From assembly GCF_029637485.1 (NCBI RefSeq), contig NZ_CP069128.1, forward strand, positions 2,078,001-2,142,000: DNA of 64,000 nt, written 5' to 3'. The stretch is from Sphingomonas sp. LHG3406-1. GTDB lineage: Bacteria > Pseudomonadota > Alphaproteobacteria > Sphingomonadales > Sphingomonadaceae. Positions 1-7,924 of this stretch are shown piece after piece. How positions within the stretch are numbered: the first letter of the stretch is position 1; every line of letters begins with the position of its first letter. The position numbers and the translations under genes were made by a program. The notes beneath the pieces are model-generated. The model saw nothing but the letters and a program-made list of their open reading frames with translations, had not been told where the DNA came from and did no database searches.

Positions 1-161
1 CCGATCCCGAGCCAGCCGAGGAAATCACCTTCCGCGTGGAGCGAGGCATCCACGTCGACGCTGCCCAGGCCGAGGCCGATCGCCTCGACGAGGCCGATGA
101 GGATCATCAGCACCAGCGCCACCGCGAACGGCGCATTGGCCGGGCTCAGCAGCATTTCCAC
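1..161 (-). CDS. YqiJ-like inner-membrane protein (5' part, cut by window edge)
   Basis: Only the first 53 or so codons lie in the window; the rest runs off the left edge. The visible part is a hydrophobic helix of about 20 residues (FAVALVLMILIGLVEA) followed by a polar stretch ending GDFLGWLG. This resembles the start of E. coli YqiJ, an inner-membrane protein with a C-terminal OB-fold and unknown function, often encoded beside flotillin-like YqiK. GTG at 161 is preferred over ATG at 155 because a GAGGGGG stretch lies about 10 bases upstream of it. With one helix visible the family assignment is tentative; that it is a membrane protein is more secure. Confidence 0.5.
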   Translation of the reverse strand, partial: MEMLLSPANAPFAVALVLMILIGLVEAIGLGLGSVDVDASLHAEGDFLGWLGI

Positions 162-279
162 GGCGATTCACCCCCTCGAAACATGGATCGAGTGTGACCG
201 GGCTTAAGAAGGGAATCCAGCAAAACCGGACGTTTGCTGCTGCTCCTCGTCGCTTTTCGAGGTTAATGCGCGCGCCGGG

Positions 280-831
280 TCAGCGCGCTTCGCCGAGCAA
301 CCCAGCCGCCTTGGCGCCGGACCAGTCGAGGTCGCCGGTGTAGCGCCAGATCTCCTTGCCGTCCGAGCCGAAGAGGATGGTGGTGGGAAGGATCTGGCTG
401 CCGAGCGCACTCGACACGGCCATCTCGGCATCCTGATAGGCTTCGAGGCCGATCTTGCGCTCGGCGAGGAAGGCGCGGACCTGCTCGGGGGCGCTGGTGT
501 CCTGGCTGAGGGCCATCACCTGCGGCGCGCCGGGACGATCGGCCAGCGCGTCGAGGGTCGGCAGCTCCTTGACGCAGGGCGCGCACCAGGTGGCCCAGAG
601 ATTGACCAGCAGCGGCTTGCCGGCGGCGATGGCGGACAGGCTGGTCTCCTCGCCGTCACCGTCGCGGATCGGGGTGTCCGGCATGGCCTTGCCGGCCTGG
701 CTGCGATCAAGGCCCGGGCCGCCGGGACGCGCGGCTTCGGTGCCGCCGGCTTGGCTTTGGGTGCCGCTTTGCCTATCGCAGCCGGCGGTCAGCAACGCCG
801 CCAGCGCGGCGGCAAGGATGAGAGCACGCAT
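280..831 (-). CDS. TlpA-family thioredoxin-like lipoprotein
   Basis: Predicted periplasmic thiol-disulfide oxidoreductase of 183 residues. A lipoprotein signal ends in LTAGC (lipidated Cys18). A thioredoxin fold follows, with the active site WCAPC (Cys83 and Cys86) and the cis-proline loop ILPTT near residue 148. Family members reduce periplasmic disulfides, for example in cytochrome c maturation, or act in redox stress; which applies here cannot be told. The start was chosen because MRALILAAAL begins a typical signal peptide. Its ATG shares the palindrome CATG with the start of the divergent lipoprotein gene, so the two genes have no intergenic space and the promoter must lie inside the neighbour. 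Confidence 0.85.
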   Translation of the reverse strand: MRALILAAALAALLTAGCDRQSGTQSQAGGTEAARPGGPGLDRSQAGKAMPDTPIRDGDGEETSLSAIAAGKPLLVNLWATWCAPCVKELPTLDALADRPGAPQVMALSQDTSAPEQVRAFLAERKIGLEAYQDAEMAVSSALGSQILPTTILFGSDGKEIWRYTGDLDWSGAKAAGLLGEAR

Positions 832-1192
832 GGGAGAGCGCTTGGCGCCGAACGGCCAGCCGCACAAGCTTGGGCTTTGGCCCATTGCGGTGGTGCTCGG
901 CCTTGCGCTCGCCGGATGCGGGCGGGTCGGTGACCTCAGGCCGCCGCCCGGCCAGTCGCTTCCGGTCAAGCCGGCGCTCGCCCGCGCGACCCCGACGCCC
1001 GAGGAGCTGATGACGCCGCCGCCGATCGCCCGGCCGGTGCGCGTCGACGAGATCCTGCGCCGGTCCGAACCGCGCCGTCCCGACCGGTTCGACCTGCCGC
1101 CGCCGAGCGGTGCCGACGCCGCGCCGGAACCGGAAGGCGACAGCAGCGCTACCCCGAACGACGATCAAACCCGAGTTCAGGAGCCCCGGTGA
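830..1192 (+). CDS. small LptM/YifL-like lipoprotein
   Basis: Predicted 120-residue lipoprotein. A basic N-terminus and hydrophobic stretch end in LALAGC (lipidated Cys30), followed by GRVGDLRPPPG. This matches the short motif after the lipobox in LptM/YifL-type lipoproteins, which help the LptD-LptE outer-membrane LPS translocon to mature. The remainder is proline-rich and of low complexity. In many proteobacteria such a gene precedes lysA; here it precedes galU, with a 4-base GTGA overlap. ATG 830 is favoured; an in-frame ATG at 818 would overlap tlpA further. That it is a lipoprotein is clear; the LptM role is inferred from a short motif. Confidence 0.65.
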   Translation: MGERLAPNGQPHKLGLWPIAVVLGLALAGCGRVGDLRPPPGQSLPVKPALARATPTPEELMTPPPIARPVRVDEILRRSEPRRPDRFDLPPPSGADAAPEPEGDSSATPNDDQTRVQEPR

Positions 1193-2058
1193 TTTCAAGC
1201 TTCAAGCCCGTCCGCAAAGCCGTCTTCCCCGTCGCGGGGCTCGGCACCCGGTTGCTGCCCGCGACCAAGACCATGCCCAAGGAGATGCTGACGGTGATCG
1301 ACCGTCCGCTGATCCAATATGCGGTGGACGAAGCGCGCGAGGCCGGAATCGAGCAGCTGATCTTCGTCACCGGCCGGGGCAAGTCGAGCCTGGTCGATTA
1401 TTTCGACGTCTCATTCGAGCTCGAGACGACCATGCGCGCCAAGGGCAAGAGCCTGGAGGTGCTGGAGCTTTCCCGCGCCGATTATGGCGAGCTGATCAGC
1501 GTCCGCCAGCAGCAGCCATTGGGCCTCGGCCATGCGGTCTGGTGCGCGCGGCACGTGGTCGGCGATGAACCATTTGCGGTGCTTCTTCCGGACGACCTGA
1601 TGGCCGGGAGTCCGGGTGCGCTGGCCCAGATGGTGGAAGCCTACAACAAGGTCGGCGGCAACATCGTCTGCGCCGAGGAAGTCGCGCCGGAGAAGACGGC
1701 GAGCTATGGCATCGTCACGCCGGGCGCGAGCGACGGCAACCTCACGGAAGTAACGGGGCTGGTCGAGAAGCCGAAGCCCGAGGTGGCCCCGTCGCTGCTG
1801 GGGGTGATCGGCCGTTACATCCTGCAGCCCGAAGTGATGCAGGTGCTCGACGAACAGGAGCCGGGCGCGGGCGGCGAGATCCAGCTGACCGACGCCATGG
1901 CCAAGCTGATCGGACGCCAGCCCTTCCATGCGGTGAAGGTCGATGCGGTGCGCCACGATTGCGGCGACAAGGCCGGCTACGTGCTGGCGACGCTCAAGCT
2001 CGCCATGCAGCGCGACGACCTGGCGCCAGCGGTGCGGGAAGCGCTCGCCGGGCTCTAG
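1189..2058 (+). CDS. galU: UTP--glucose-1-phosphate uridylyltransferase
   Basis: Makes UDP-glucose from UTP and glucose-1-phosphate in the cytoplasm, feeding LPS, capsule and glucan synthesis. The 289-residue length is normal for the family. The nucleotide-binding motif GLGTRLLPATK is at residues 17-27, followed by PKEML and the sugar-binding region VEKPKPE near residue 190. It starts at GTG 1189, inside the stop of the upstream lipoprotein gene, suggesting translational coupling. Its stop overlaps the stop of the convergent response-regulator gene in the palindrome CTAG. Assignment is secure. Confidence 0.95.
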   Translation: MISSFKPVRKAVFPVAGLGTRLLPATKTMPKEMLTVIDRPLIQYAVDEAREAGIEQLIFVTGRGKSSLVDYFDVSFELETTMRAKGKSLEVLELSRADYGELISVRQQQPLGLGHAVWCARHVVGDEPFAVLLPDDLMAGSPGALAQMVEAYNKVGGNIVCAEEVAPEKTASYGIVTPGASDGNLTEVTGLVEKPKPEVAPSLLGVIGRYILQPEVMQVLDEQEPGAGGEIQLTDAMAKLIGRQPFHAVKVDAVRHDCGDKAGYVLATLKLAMQRDDLAPAVREALAGL

Positions 2059-2579
2059 ACGCTCAGCCGCCGGCGCTCGGCCTCGAGCGCGTACATGCGG
2101 TCCTTGAGTTCGCCGATCTCGATCGCCTTCATCGCGGCGCGCGCATCCATGGCGTCGCGGTCGGCGCGGAGGGCGGCGATGTGGCGGGCGGCGGCGAGGC
2201 GGCGCTCGATCCGGGCGACCAGCAGTTCGAAGTGGAAGGGCTTGAGCAGGACGTCGTCTGCGCCCGCGGCATAGGCGCGGACGGCCGGGTCCGGTTCGGA
2301 GCGGCCGGCGAGCAGCATGACGGGAAGAAGGGAGAAAGGCTCGGACTCGCGGATGGCGCCAGTCAGCTCGGCGCCGCTCATCGGTCCCATGACGAGTTCG
2401 GCGAGCAGGAGGTCGATCGGGCGGCGGTGAAGTTCGCCGAGCGCGCCAGAGCCGTCGGCGGCGGTGGCGATGCCGTAGCCTTCTGCGCCCAGCCGCTTCG
2501 CCAGCACCGCGAGATGCCCGCGATTGGGGGTGACGACGAGCAGCCGCGCGCGCGGCCTTGGGAAAGCGGACGGGGACAT
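2055..2579 (-). CDS. degenerate receiver-domain protein (pseudo-receiver)
   Basis: A 174-residue protein with a receiver fold over about residues 10-130 and then a charged helical tail (AALRADRD to the end) that may form a coiled coil. The switch residues are not standard: the acidic pair after the first strand is replaced by TPN, the phospho-acceptor Asp is replaced by Glu61 in LLAELVMGPM, and the switch Thr/Ser is Ala in MLLAG. The conserved Lys (LLKPF) is kept. It probably acts as a phosphorylation-independent, permanently switched or partner-binding module. There is no output domain and no adjacent kinase. Confidence 0.8.
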   Translation of the reverse strand: MSPSAFPRPRARLLVVTPNRGHLAVLAKRLGAEGYGIATAADGSGALGELHRRPIDLLLAELVMGPMSGAELTGAIRESEPFSLLPVMLLAGRSEPDPAVRAYAAGADDVLLKPFHFELLVARIERRLAAARHIAALRADRDAMDARAAMKAIEIGELKDRMYALEAERRRLSV

Positions 2580-2703
2580 GCGCCCAGTCTCGTTCCAAAT
2601 GGTTAACGAGACGTTAGGAAGTGGGGGGGCGCTAATCGTTGGTTCCGCCCGGCCCCGTTGCAAAGCTCTCGTGGTCGCGATCCCGTGCTTTGATGCCGCG
2701 GCG

Positions 2704-3270
2704 CTAAGCCTCCAGCTCGACGTCCCAGTAGAGATAGTCCCGCCAGCTTTCGTGGAGGTAGCCCGGCGGAAAGGCGCGGCCATGGTCCTGGAGTTGCCAG
2801 CTGGTCGGGCGCTCGGGCCAGCGGGCAATGCTCATGCCCGCCTGGCGCGGGGTTCGGCCGCCCTTGCGGAGGTTGCAGGGCGCGCAGGCCGTGGCAACAT
2901 TCTCCCATGTTGTCCGTCCGCCCTGGGCACGGGGAATGACATGGTCGAAGGTCAGTTCCCGGTGCGACCCGCAATAGACGCAGCGGAAGCGGTCGCGAAG
3001 GAACAGGTTGAAGCGGGTAAAGGCCGGATGCTCGCTCGGCCGAACGAACTGGCGAAGCGCGATGACGCTCGGCAGCTTGAGCGTGTGATTGGGGCTGTGC
3101 ACCTCGCGGTCGTAGTGCGCGATGACGTCCACCCGTTCGAGGAACATCGCCTTGACCGCCGTCTGCCACGGCCACAGGCTCAGCGGATAGTAGGAGAGGG
3201 GCGTGTAGTCGGCGTTGAGCACCAGCGCCGGACAAGAGTCTGGGTGGCGAATGAGTTCGGGATGATACAC
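2704..3270 (-). CDS. HNH endonuclease
   Basis: A 188-residue HNH nuclease. The zinc-binding pairs are CVYC (Cys97, Cys100) and CAPC (Cys129, Cys132), and the catalytic segment is FDHVIPRAQGG (Asp109, His110) with Asn in WENVATAC. GTG at 3270 was chosen because the protein then begins MYHPELIRHPDS, the conserved opening in alphaproteobacterial relatives; a longer reading has a low-complexity N-terminus. These stand-alone housekeeping HNH proteins are nearly universal in sphingomonads and their DNA substrate is unknown. There is no restriction-modification partner nearby. Confidence 0.85.
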   Translation of the reverse strand: MYHPELIRHPDSCPALVLNADYTPLSYYPLSLWPWQTAVKAMFLERVDVIAHYDREVHSPNHTLKLPSVIALRQFVRPSEHPAFTRFNLFLRDRFRCVYCGSHRELTFDHVIPRAQGGRTTWENVATACAPCNLRKGGRTPRQAGMSIARWPERPTSWQLQDHGRAFPPGYLHESWRDYLYWDVELEA

Positions 3271-3443
3271 GAGCGCGCGGTCTCCGTTCGGTCCTGCCGA
3301 ACGCGCCCCTCCGGCCTCGTCGCACGCAAGGAGGAGAGACCGTCTTCGGCCGCTTCCCTTGTGCCCACCGGATGCCAAGCCGATGTGACGCCCTCATGAA
3401 TCGCAAGTTGCGGAATCGCGGTCAAGAGTCTTTGCCGAACGAA

Positions 3444-4280
3444 ATGATCACGCGATTCGCTCCCTCGCCGACCGGTCGGCTGCACCTTGGGCATGCCTAT
3501 AGTGCCGTGCTGGGGCGGAAACTGGGAACGCGCTGGCTGCTGCGGATCGAGGACCTCGATCCCGGCCGGGCGCGGCCCGAGTTTGTCGACGGGATCATGG
3601 AGGATCTCGCCTGGCTCGGGCTCGCGCATGACGGCGCGCCGATCGTCCAGTCCGGGCGCACGCACCTCTATGCCGAGGCGCTGGAGCGGCTGAAGGAGCA
3701 GGGCCTGGTCTATCCCTGCTTCTGCACCCGCGCCGACATCGCCGCATCGTTGACCGCGCCGCATGGGGACGCGGGGAGCGCCTATCCGGGCACGTGCCGA
3801 GGACTGAAGGACGATCCCGAGCGGCGGGCGAGAGTACCGCACAGCTGGCGGCTAGATTCAGCCAGGGCGGTCGAGGCGGCGGGCGGCCTGCCGTGCTGGC
3901 GCGAGCAGGACGGACGATTATTCGAGGCAAGGGTCGAGATGATCGGGGACGCGATCCTCGCCCGCAAGGACGCGCCTTCGTCCTATCATCTCGCCTGCGT
4001 GATCGACGATTCGGCGAGCGGCGTCACCCATGTGGTGCGGGGCGAGGACCTGAGGCCGTCCACGCCGATCCAGCGGCTGCTGCAGACACTGCTCGATCTC
4101 GCCGAGCCGACCTATGTTCATCATCCGCTCGTCACCCATGAGGACGGCCGCCGGCTGGCCAAAAGGGATCAGGCGCCGACCCTGTCCGCGATGCGCGAGG
4201 CGGGCGTGGACGGGCGGGCGCTGGCGGAGCAACTAACCACGGGCTTCCTGCCTACTGGTTATCGCCTGTCGGGGCATTAG
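3444..4280 (+). CDS. gluQ: glutamyl-Q tRNA(Asp) synthetase
   Basis: A 278-residue truncated relative of glutamyl-tRNA synthetase that attaches glutamate to queuosine at the wobble base of tRNA-Asp. The HIGH motif is HLGH (residues 14-17). The zinc ligands are CFC (Cys92, Cys94), Tyr114 and Cys118, matching the E. coli YadB pattern, and a degenerate KMSKS is seen as LAKRD. The anticodon-binding domain of true GluRS is absent, which separates the two. ATG 3444 gives the canonical start MITRFAPSPTG; the Shine-Dalgarno signal is weak, and TTG 3432 is possible. Confidence 0.92.
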   Translation: MITRFAPSPTGRLHLGHAYSAVLGRKLGTRWLLRIEDLDPGRARPEFVDGIMEDLAWLGLAHDGAPIVQSGRTHLYAEALERLKEQGLVYPCFCTRADIAASLTAPHGDAGSAYPGTCRGLKDDPERRARVPHSWRLDSARAVEAAGGLPCWREQDGRLFEARVEMIGDAILARKDAPSSYHLACVIDDSASGVTHVVRGEDLRPSTPIQRLLQTLLDLAEPTYVHHPLVTHEDGRRLAKRDQAPTLSAMREAGVDGRALAEQLTTGFLPTGYRLSGH

Positions 4281-4292
4281 ATAGGAGGCATC

Positions 4293-4496
4293 ATGAACAC
4301 GCTCCTCATCATCGCGCTGGTGGTCGCCATGGCAGCGACCGCCTACGTCCTCGTCCGCGGGGTTCTCGCCATGGCTTCGGGCAAAGTCGGCAACCAGGAA
4401 CAGCAGCAGCAGTGGATGCGCAAGCGCGTGCTCTACCAGGGCATCGCCATCTTCATCGCCGCCGCCATCCTGATGCTCGCCAGCGCTGGGAGCTGA
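4293..4496 (+). CDS. twin transmembrane helix small protein (HIG1-like)
   Basis: A 67-residue inner-membrane protein with two hydrophobic helices (about residues 4-28 and 48-65) joined by a polar loop containing QEQQQQWMRKRVLYQG. This is the HIG1-like family found next to the cobalamin adenosyltransferase gene in many Alphaproteobacteria, as here. HIG1 relatives in mitochondria assist respiratory supercomplexes; a similar role here is only inference. TAGGAGG at 4281-4287 is a good ribosome binding site for ATG 4293. Confidence 0.85.
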   Translation: MNTLLIIALVVAMAATAYVLVRGVLAMASGKVGNQEQQQQWMRKRVLYQGIAIFIAAAILMLASAGS

Positions 4497-4500
4497 TCCG

Positions 4501-5058
4501 CTGGTCAAGCTCAACAGGATCTACACCCGCACCGGCGACGCCGGAACCAGCGGGCTGGTCGACGGCAGCCGGGTCAGCAAGGCTTCGGCGCGGATGCATG
4601 CCATCGGCGAGGTGGACGAGGCCAACAGCGCGATCGGGCTTGCCGTCGCCGACCTGGACGGCGAGGCGAAGGCAGCGCTCGGGCGGGTGCAGAATGAATT
4701 ATTCGACCTCGGTGCCGACCTTGCGACCCCCGGTGAGATGGAGGGAGCGCTTCGCATCCTCGCGAGCCAGGTCGAGCGGCTCGAGCGCGAGATGGACTCG
4801 ATGAACGAGGCGCTGACGCCGCTGACGAGCTTCATCCTGCCGGGTGGCTCGCGGGCAGTGGCGGCGCTTCACCTCGCCCGGGCAACCGTGCGGCGGGCCG
4901 AGCGGTGGACGGTGGCGCTGGCGGCGGAAGAGGCGATCAACCCGCAGGTGCTCGCCTATCTGAACCGGTTGTCGGACCATCTGTTCGTGACTGCGCGCCA
5001 CGTCGCGGCGGGCGAGGGCGGCGACGTGCTGTGGCAGCCGGGGGCGACCCGCACCTAG
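4501..5058 (+). CDS. PduO-type cob(I)alamin adenosyltransferase, apparent CTG start
   Basis: Transfers the adenosyl group of ATP to cob(I)alamin to make coenzyme B12. The conserved N-terminal ATP-binding motif YTRTGDAGT and the C-terminal LARATVRRAER signature are both present; from 4501 the protein is 185 residues, normal for the family. In this frame a stop lies at 4471 and no ATG, GTG or TTG occurs before ATG 4594, which would delete the essential TRTGD motif. CTG 4501 aligns with the family's MVKLN start and has GGGAG at 4488-4492 with 8-base spacing. Initiation at CTG is therefore the best reading; a base error at 4501 is the alternative. Confidence 0.85.
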   Translation: MVKLNRIYTRTGDAGTSGLVDGSRVSKASARMHAIGEVDEANSAIGLAVADLDGEAKAALGRVQNELFDLGADLATPGEMEGALRILASQVERLEREMDSMNEALTPLTSFILPGGSRAVAALHLARATVRRAERWTVALAAEEAINPQVLAYLNRLSDHLFVTARHVAAGEGGDVLWQPGATRT

Positions 5059-5126
5059 GCGAAAGCCGTAAGGGACCGATCCGCCGCTCGCGAGTTGTTA
5101 CAAAAACGACCCGCATCGGAGGACAC

Positions 5127-5750
5127 GTGCCGCTCACTGCCATTGCGCTCAATGCCACTCTCAAGCCCTCGGGCGACGAAGCCTCTTCGACCGACCGGAT
5201 GATCGATCTCGTTCGCGACGACCTTGGCAAGCATGGCGTCGAATGGGCCGGCACGATCCGGCTGGCCGATCACCGGATCAAGCCGGGGGTGACCTCGGAC
5301 GAGGGCGATGGCGACGAGTGGCCGCAGATCCGCAAGCGGATCCTCGAGGCGGACATCCTCGTGTTCGGGACCCCCATCTGGCTCGGCCAGCTGTCGAGCC
5401 TTGCCAAGCTGGCGCTGGAACGGATGGACGCCTTCCTGTCGGAAACGGACGACAAGGGGCGGATGCCGAGCGCAGGCAAGCTGGCGGTCGCGGCGATTGT
5501 CGGCAACGAGGATGGCGCGCACCGGGTCACCGCCGACCTCTTCCAGGCGCTGAACGACGTCGGCTGGACGATTCCCGCGGCTGCCGCGACCTATTGGGTC
5601 GGCGAGGCGATGCACAAGAAGGACTTCAAGGAACTGGAAGAGGTGCCGGACGAGGTCACCCAGACCATCGCCATGCTGGCCTCCAACGCCGCGCATCTCG
5701 CCGGCCTGCTTGGACGCGAGCGCTATCCGGGAGTAGACAAGGGGGCATGA
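5127..5750 (+). CDS. NADPH-dependent FMN reductase / flavodoxin-like protein
   Basis: A 207-residue flavodoxin-fold protein. The first strand and phosphate loop are ALNATLKPSGDEASST, and the FMN-loop signature FGTPIWLGQLSS is near residue 90, as in NAD(P)H-dependent FMN reductases of the WrbA/SsuE type. GTG 5127 is preceded by GGAGGA at 5118-5123. Its stop overlaps the egtB start by 4 bases (ATGA), so it is coupled to ergothioneine synthesis genes; it might supply reducing power to that pathway, but this is inference. The exact substrate is unknown. Confidence 0.8.
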   Translation: MPLTAIALNATLKPSGDEASSTDRMIDLVRDDLGKHGVEWAGTIRLADHRIKPGVTSDEGDGDEWPQIRKRILEADILVFGTPIWLGQLSSLAKLALERMDAFLSETDDKGRMPSAGKLAVAAIVGNEDGAHRVTADLFQALNDVGWTIPAAAATYWVGEAMHKKDFKELEEVPDEVTQTIAMLASNAAHLAGLLGRERYPGVDKGA

Positions 5751-6979
5751 ACGTCGCCCTTCCCGTCCGGGAGGCCTCGATCGAGGAACGGTTGCGTGCC
5801 ACGCGCGCCCTGACCCTTGCCCTCGCCAGGCCGCTGAGCGATGCCGAGGCGACGGTTCAGCCGATGCCGGACGCGTCGCCTGCCAAGTGGCACCTCGCCC
5901 ACACCAGCTGGTTCTACGAGACCTTCCTGCTGCGCGACCGGCTGGCGGGCTACCGGCCGTTTGACGAGCGCTGGGCGTTTCTGTTCAACAGCTATTATGA
6001 GGGTGAGGGCGCCCGGCTGGCGCGCGATCGGCGGGGCATGCTGGCCCGGCCAACGCTGGACGAAGTGCGGTCCTATCGCGCCCACGTCGACGAGGCGCTC
6101 GAACGCGTCATGCCCAGGCTCGACGCACGCGGGTGGGAGATCGTCGAGCTCGGCATCAACCACGAGCAGCAGCATCAGGAGCTGTTCCTCACCGATATCC
6201 TCGCCACCTTCGCCGCCAATCCGCTGGAGCCGGCTTATGGCTCTGCGCCCATGCCTCCGCGCGCCTCCGACCTGCCTCTGGACTGGCTTGCCGGCAGTGC
6301 CGGTGCGGTCGAGATCGGCGCGGCGGGCGGCGGCTTCGCCTTCGACTGCGAGCGACCGCGGCATACTGTCTGGCTGCAGCCGCATGCCATTGCCAGCCGT
6401 GCGGTCACCAATGCCGAGTGGCAGGCCTTCATCGACGATGGCGGCTATCGAACACCGACGCTGTGGCTCAGCGATGGCTGGGACTGGGTCCGTCGCGAAA
6501 GGGTCACGGCGCCGCTCTACTGGCTCGATGATGGGGACAGCTTCACCCTTGCCGGCCGCCGTGCCCTCGATCCTCACGCGCCGGTCGCCCATGTCAGCTA
6601 CTTCGAGGCGGACGCCTTTGCGCGCTGGGCCGGCGTTCGGCTGCCGACGGAAGCGGAATGGGAGGTCCTTGCGCGCTCGGCCGATGCGGCTGGCGGCAAC
6701 CAGCTCGACGAGGCCGGCGCGGTGATGCCGATGCCGGGCGGCGCCCTGTTCGGGGATGTCTGGTGCTGGACCGGCTCGGCTTTCCTTGCGCATCCGGGCT
6801 TCCGGCCGGAGGAAGGGTCGATCGGCGAGTATAATGGCAAGTTCATGAGCGGGCAGATGGTGCTGAAGGGCGCCAGCTGCGCGACCCCGCGCGGCCATTC
6901 CCGCGTCACCTACCGCAACTTCTTCCCGCCGTCGGCTCGGTGGCAGTTCACGGGAGTGCGCCTTGCTCGAGACAGCTGA
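5747..6979 (+). CDS. egtB: ergothioneine biosynthesis protein EgtB (sulfoxide synthase)
   Basis: Non-heme iron enzyme that couples hercynine to a thiol donor (gamma-glutamylcysteine or cysteine) to form the sulfoxide precursor of ergothioneine. The 410 residues contain an N-terminal DinB-like domain with the iron ligands His52 (HLAHTSWF), His139 and His143 (NHEQQHQE), then a C-terminal formylglycine-generating-enzyme-like domain (RLPTEAEWE; CWTGSAFLAHP; GGS-type ending). It overlaps the flavoprotein gene by 4 bases and egtD by 17. No egtA, egtC or egtE is seen nearby, as is usual in proteobacteria with only egtB-egtD. Confidence 0.93.
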   Translation: MNVALPVREASIEERLRATRALTLALARPLSDAEATVQPMPDASPAKWHLAHTSWFYETFLLRDRLAGYRPFDERWAFLFNSYYEGEGARLARDRRGMLARPTLDEVRSYRAHVDEALERVMPRLDARGWEIVELGINHEQQHQELFLTDILATFAANPLEPAYGSAPMPPRASDLPLDWLAGSAGAVEIGAAGGGFAFDCERPRHTVWLQPHAIASRAVTNAEWQAFIDDGGYRTPTLWLSDGWDWVRRERVTAPLYWLDDGDSFTLAGRRALDPHAPVAHVSYFEADAFARWAGVRLPTEAEWEVLARSADAAGGNQLDEAGAVMPMPGGALFGDVWCWTGSAFLAHPGFRPEEGSIGEYNGKFMSGQMVLKGASCATPRGHSRVTYRNFFPPSARWQFTGVRLARDS

Positions 6980-7922
6980 GAGATCGAAGCAGGATTTTGC
7001 CCGCGGGGTGCTCGAGGGGTTGGCCCAGGAGCCGCCGGCGATCGCCGCGCGCTGGCTTTACGATGATGCAGGCTCGGCCCTGTTCGACGACATCACGGAC
7101 CTGCCGGAATATTATCCCACGCGGACGGAGATCGGCATCCTGCGCGATCGACGCGACGAGATTGCCGCCGCGGTCGGTCCTGGCCGGTCGGTCATCGATT
7201 ATGGCGCGGGGTCGCTGACCAAGACGCCGCTGCTGATCGAGGCGGTGAAGCCGGCCGTCTATGTGCCGGTGGATATCAGCGGTCCGTTCCTGCGCGACAG
7301 CGCGGCGGCGCTGGGCGAGCGTTTTCCCGACCTGCCCATCCATCCGGTCGAGGCCGATTTCACCCGCGCCTTCACCCTTCCGGCGGAGGTGTCGCGGCAC
7401 CGGCGTCTGGGCTTCTTTCCGGGCTCGACGATCGGCAATTTCGTGCCGGAAAGCGCGGTCGATCTGCTGCGCTCCTTCCGCACGACGCTTGGAACCGGGG
7501 CGCTGCTGCTGATCGGCTTCGACCGGCTGAAGGACGAGCGCCGGCTGGTCGCGGCTTATGACGATGCGGCGGGCACGACCGCGGCGTTCAACCGCAACCT
7601 GCTGGAGCGGATGAACCGCGACCTTGGCGCCGACGTCGATGTCGAGGCCTTCGCCCACGAGGCGCGCTGGAACGAGCGGATGGCGCGGATCGAGATGCAC
7701 CTGGTCGCTCGCCGAGCGACCGCGTTCATGGTCGCCGGGCACCATTTCCATTTCGAGGCGGGCGAGACCATCCATACGGAGAACAGTCACAAATACACGC
7801 TCCACAGCGCAAGGCTGCTGCTTCTGTCGGGCGGCTGGACCCCGCTTCAGGAGTGGAGCGACGCGAACGACGACTTTTCGCTCATCCTCGCCCGGTCCGA
7901 AGCGGAGCGGTTCGCACCGTGA
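6963..7922 (+). CDS. egtD: L-histidine N(alpha)-methyltransferase EgtD
   Basis: Trimethylates histidine to hercynine with three S-adenosylmethionines, the first step of ergothioneine synthesis. The 319 residues contain the typical LFDDITDLPEYYPTR opening, the SAM motif DYGAGSLTKT and FFPGSTIGNF. It starts at TTG 6963, inside the end of egtB; GGGAG at 6952-6956 sits 6 bases before it, supporting this start. The pair forms a minimal ergothioneine operon, giving a thiol antioxidant. Confidence 0.93.
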   Translation: MLETAERSKQDFARGVLEGLAQEPPAIAARWLYDDAGSALFDDITDLPEYYPTRTEIGILRDRRDEIAAAVGPGRSVIDYGAGSLTKTPLLIEAVKPAVYVPVDISGPFLRDSAAALGERFPDLPIHPVEADFTRAFTLPAEVSRHRRLGFFPGSTIGNFVPESAVDLLRSFRTTLGTGALLLIGFDRLKDERRLVAAYDDAAGTTAAFNRNLLERMNRDLGADVDVEAFAHEARWNERMARIEMHLVARRATAFMVAGHHFHFEAGETIHTENSHKYTLHSARLLLLSGGWTPLQEWSDANDDFSLILARSEAERFAP

Positions 7923-7924
7923 GG

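Noticed and set aside
1411..2598. A 395-codon open frame on the strand opposite galU
   Set aside because: It is Arg/His-rich, has no recognisable domain and lies antisense to galU and across the receiver gene. Long antisense frames are expected at this GC content.
3284..3300. Perfect 6-base-pair hairpin GTTCGG/CCGAAC before the HNH gene
   Set aside because: Too short and without a T-run to be called a terminator; it lies in a divergent promoter region and is likely chance.
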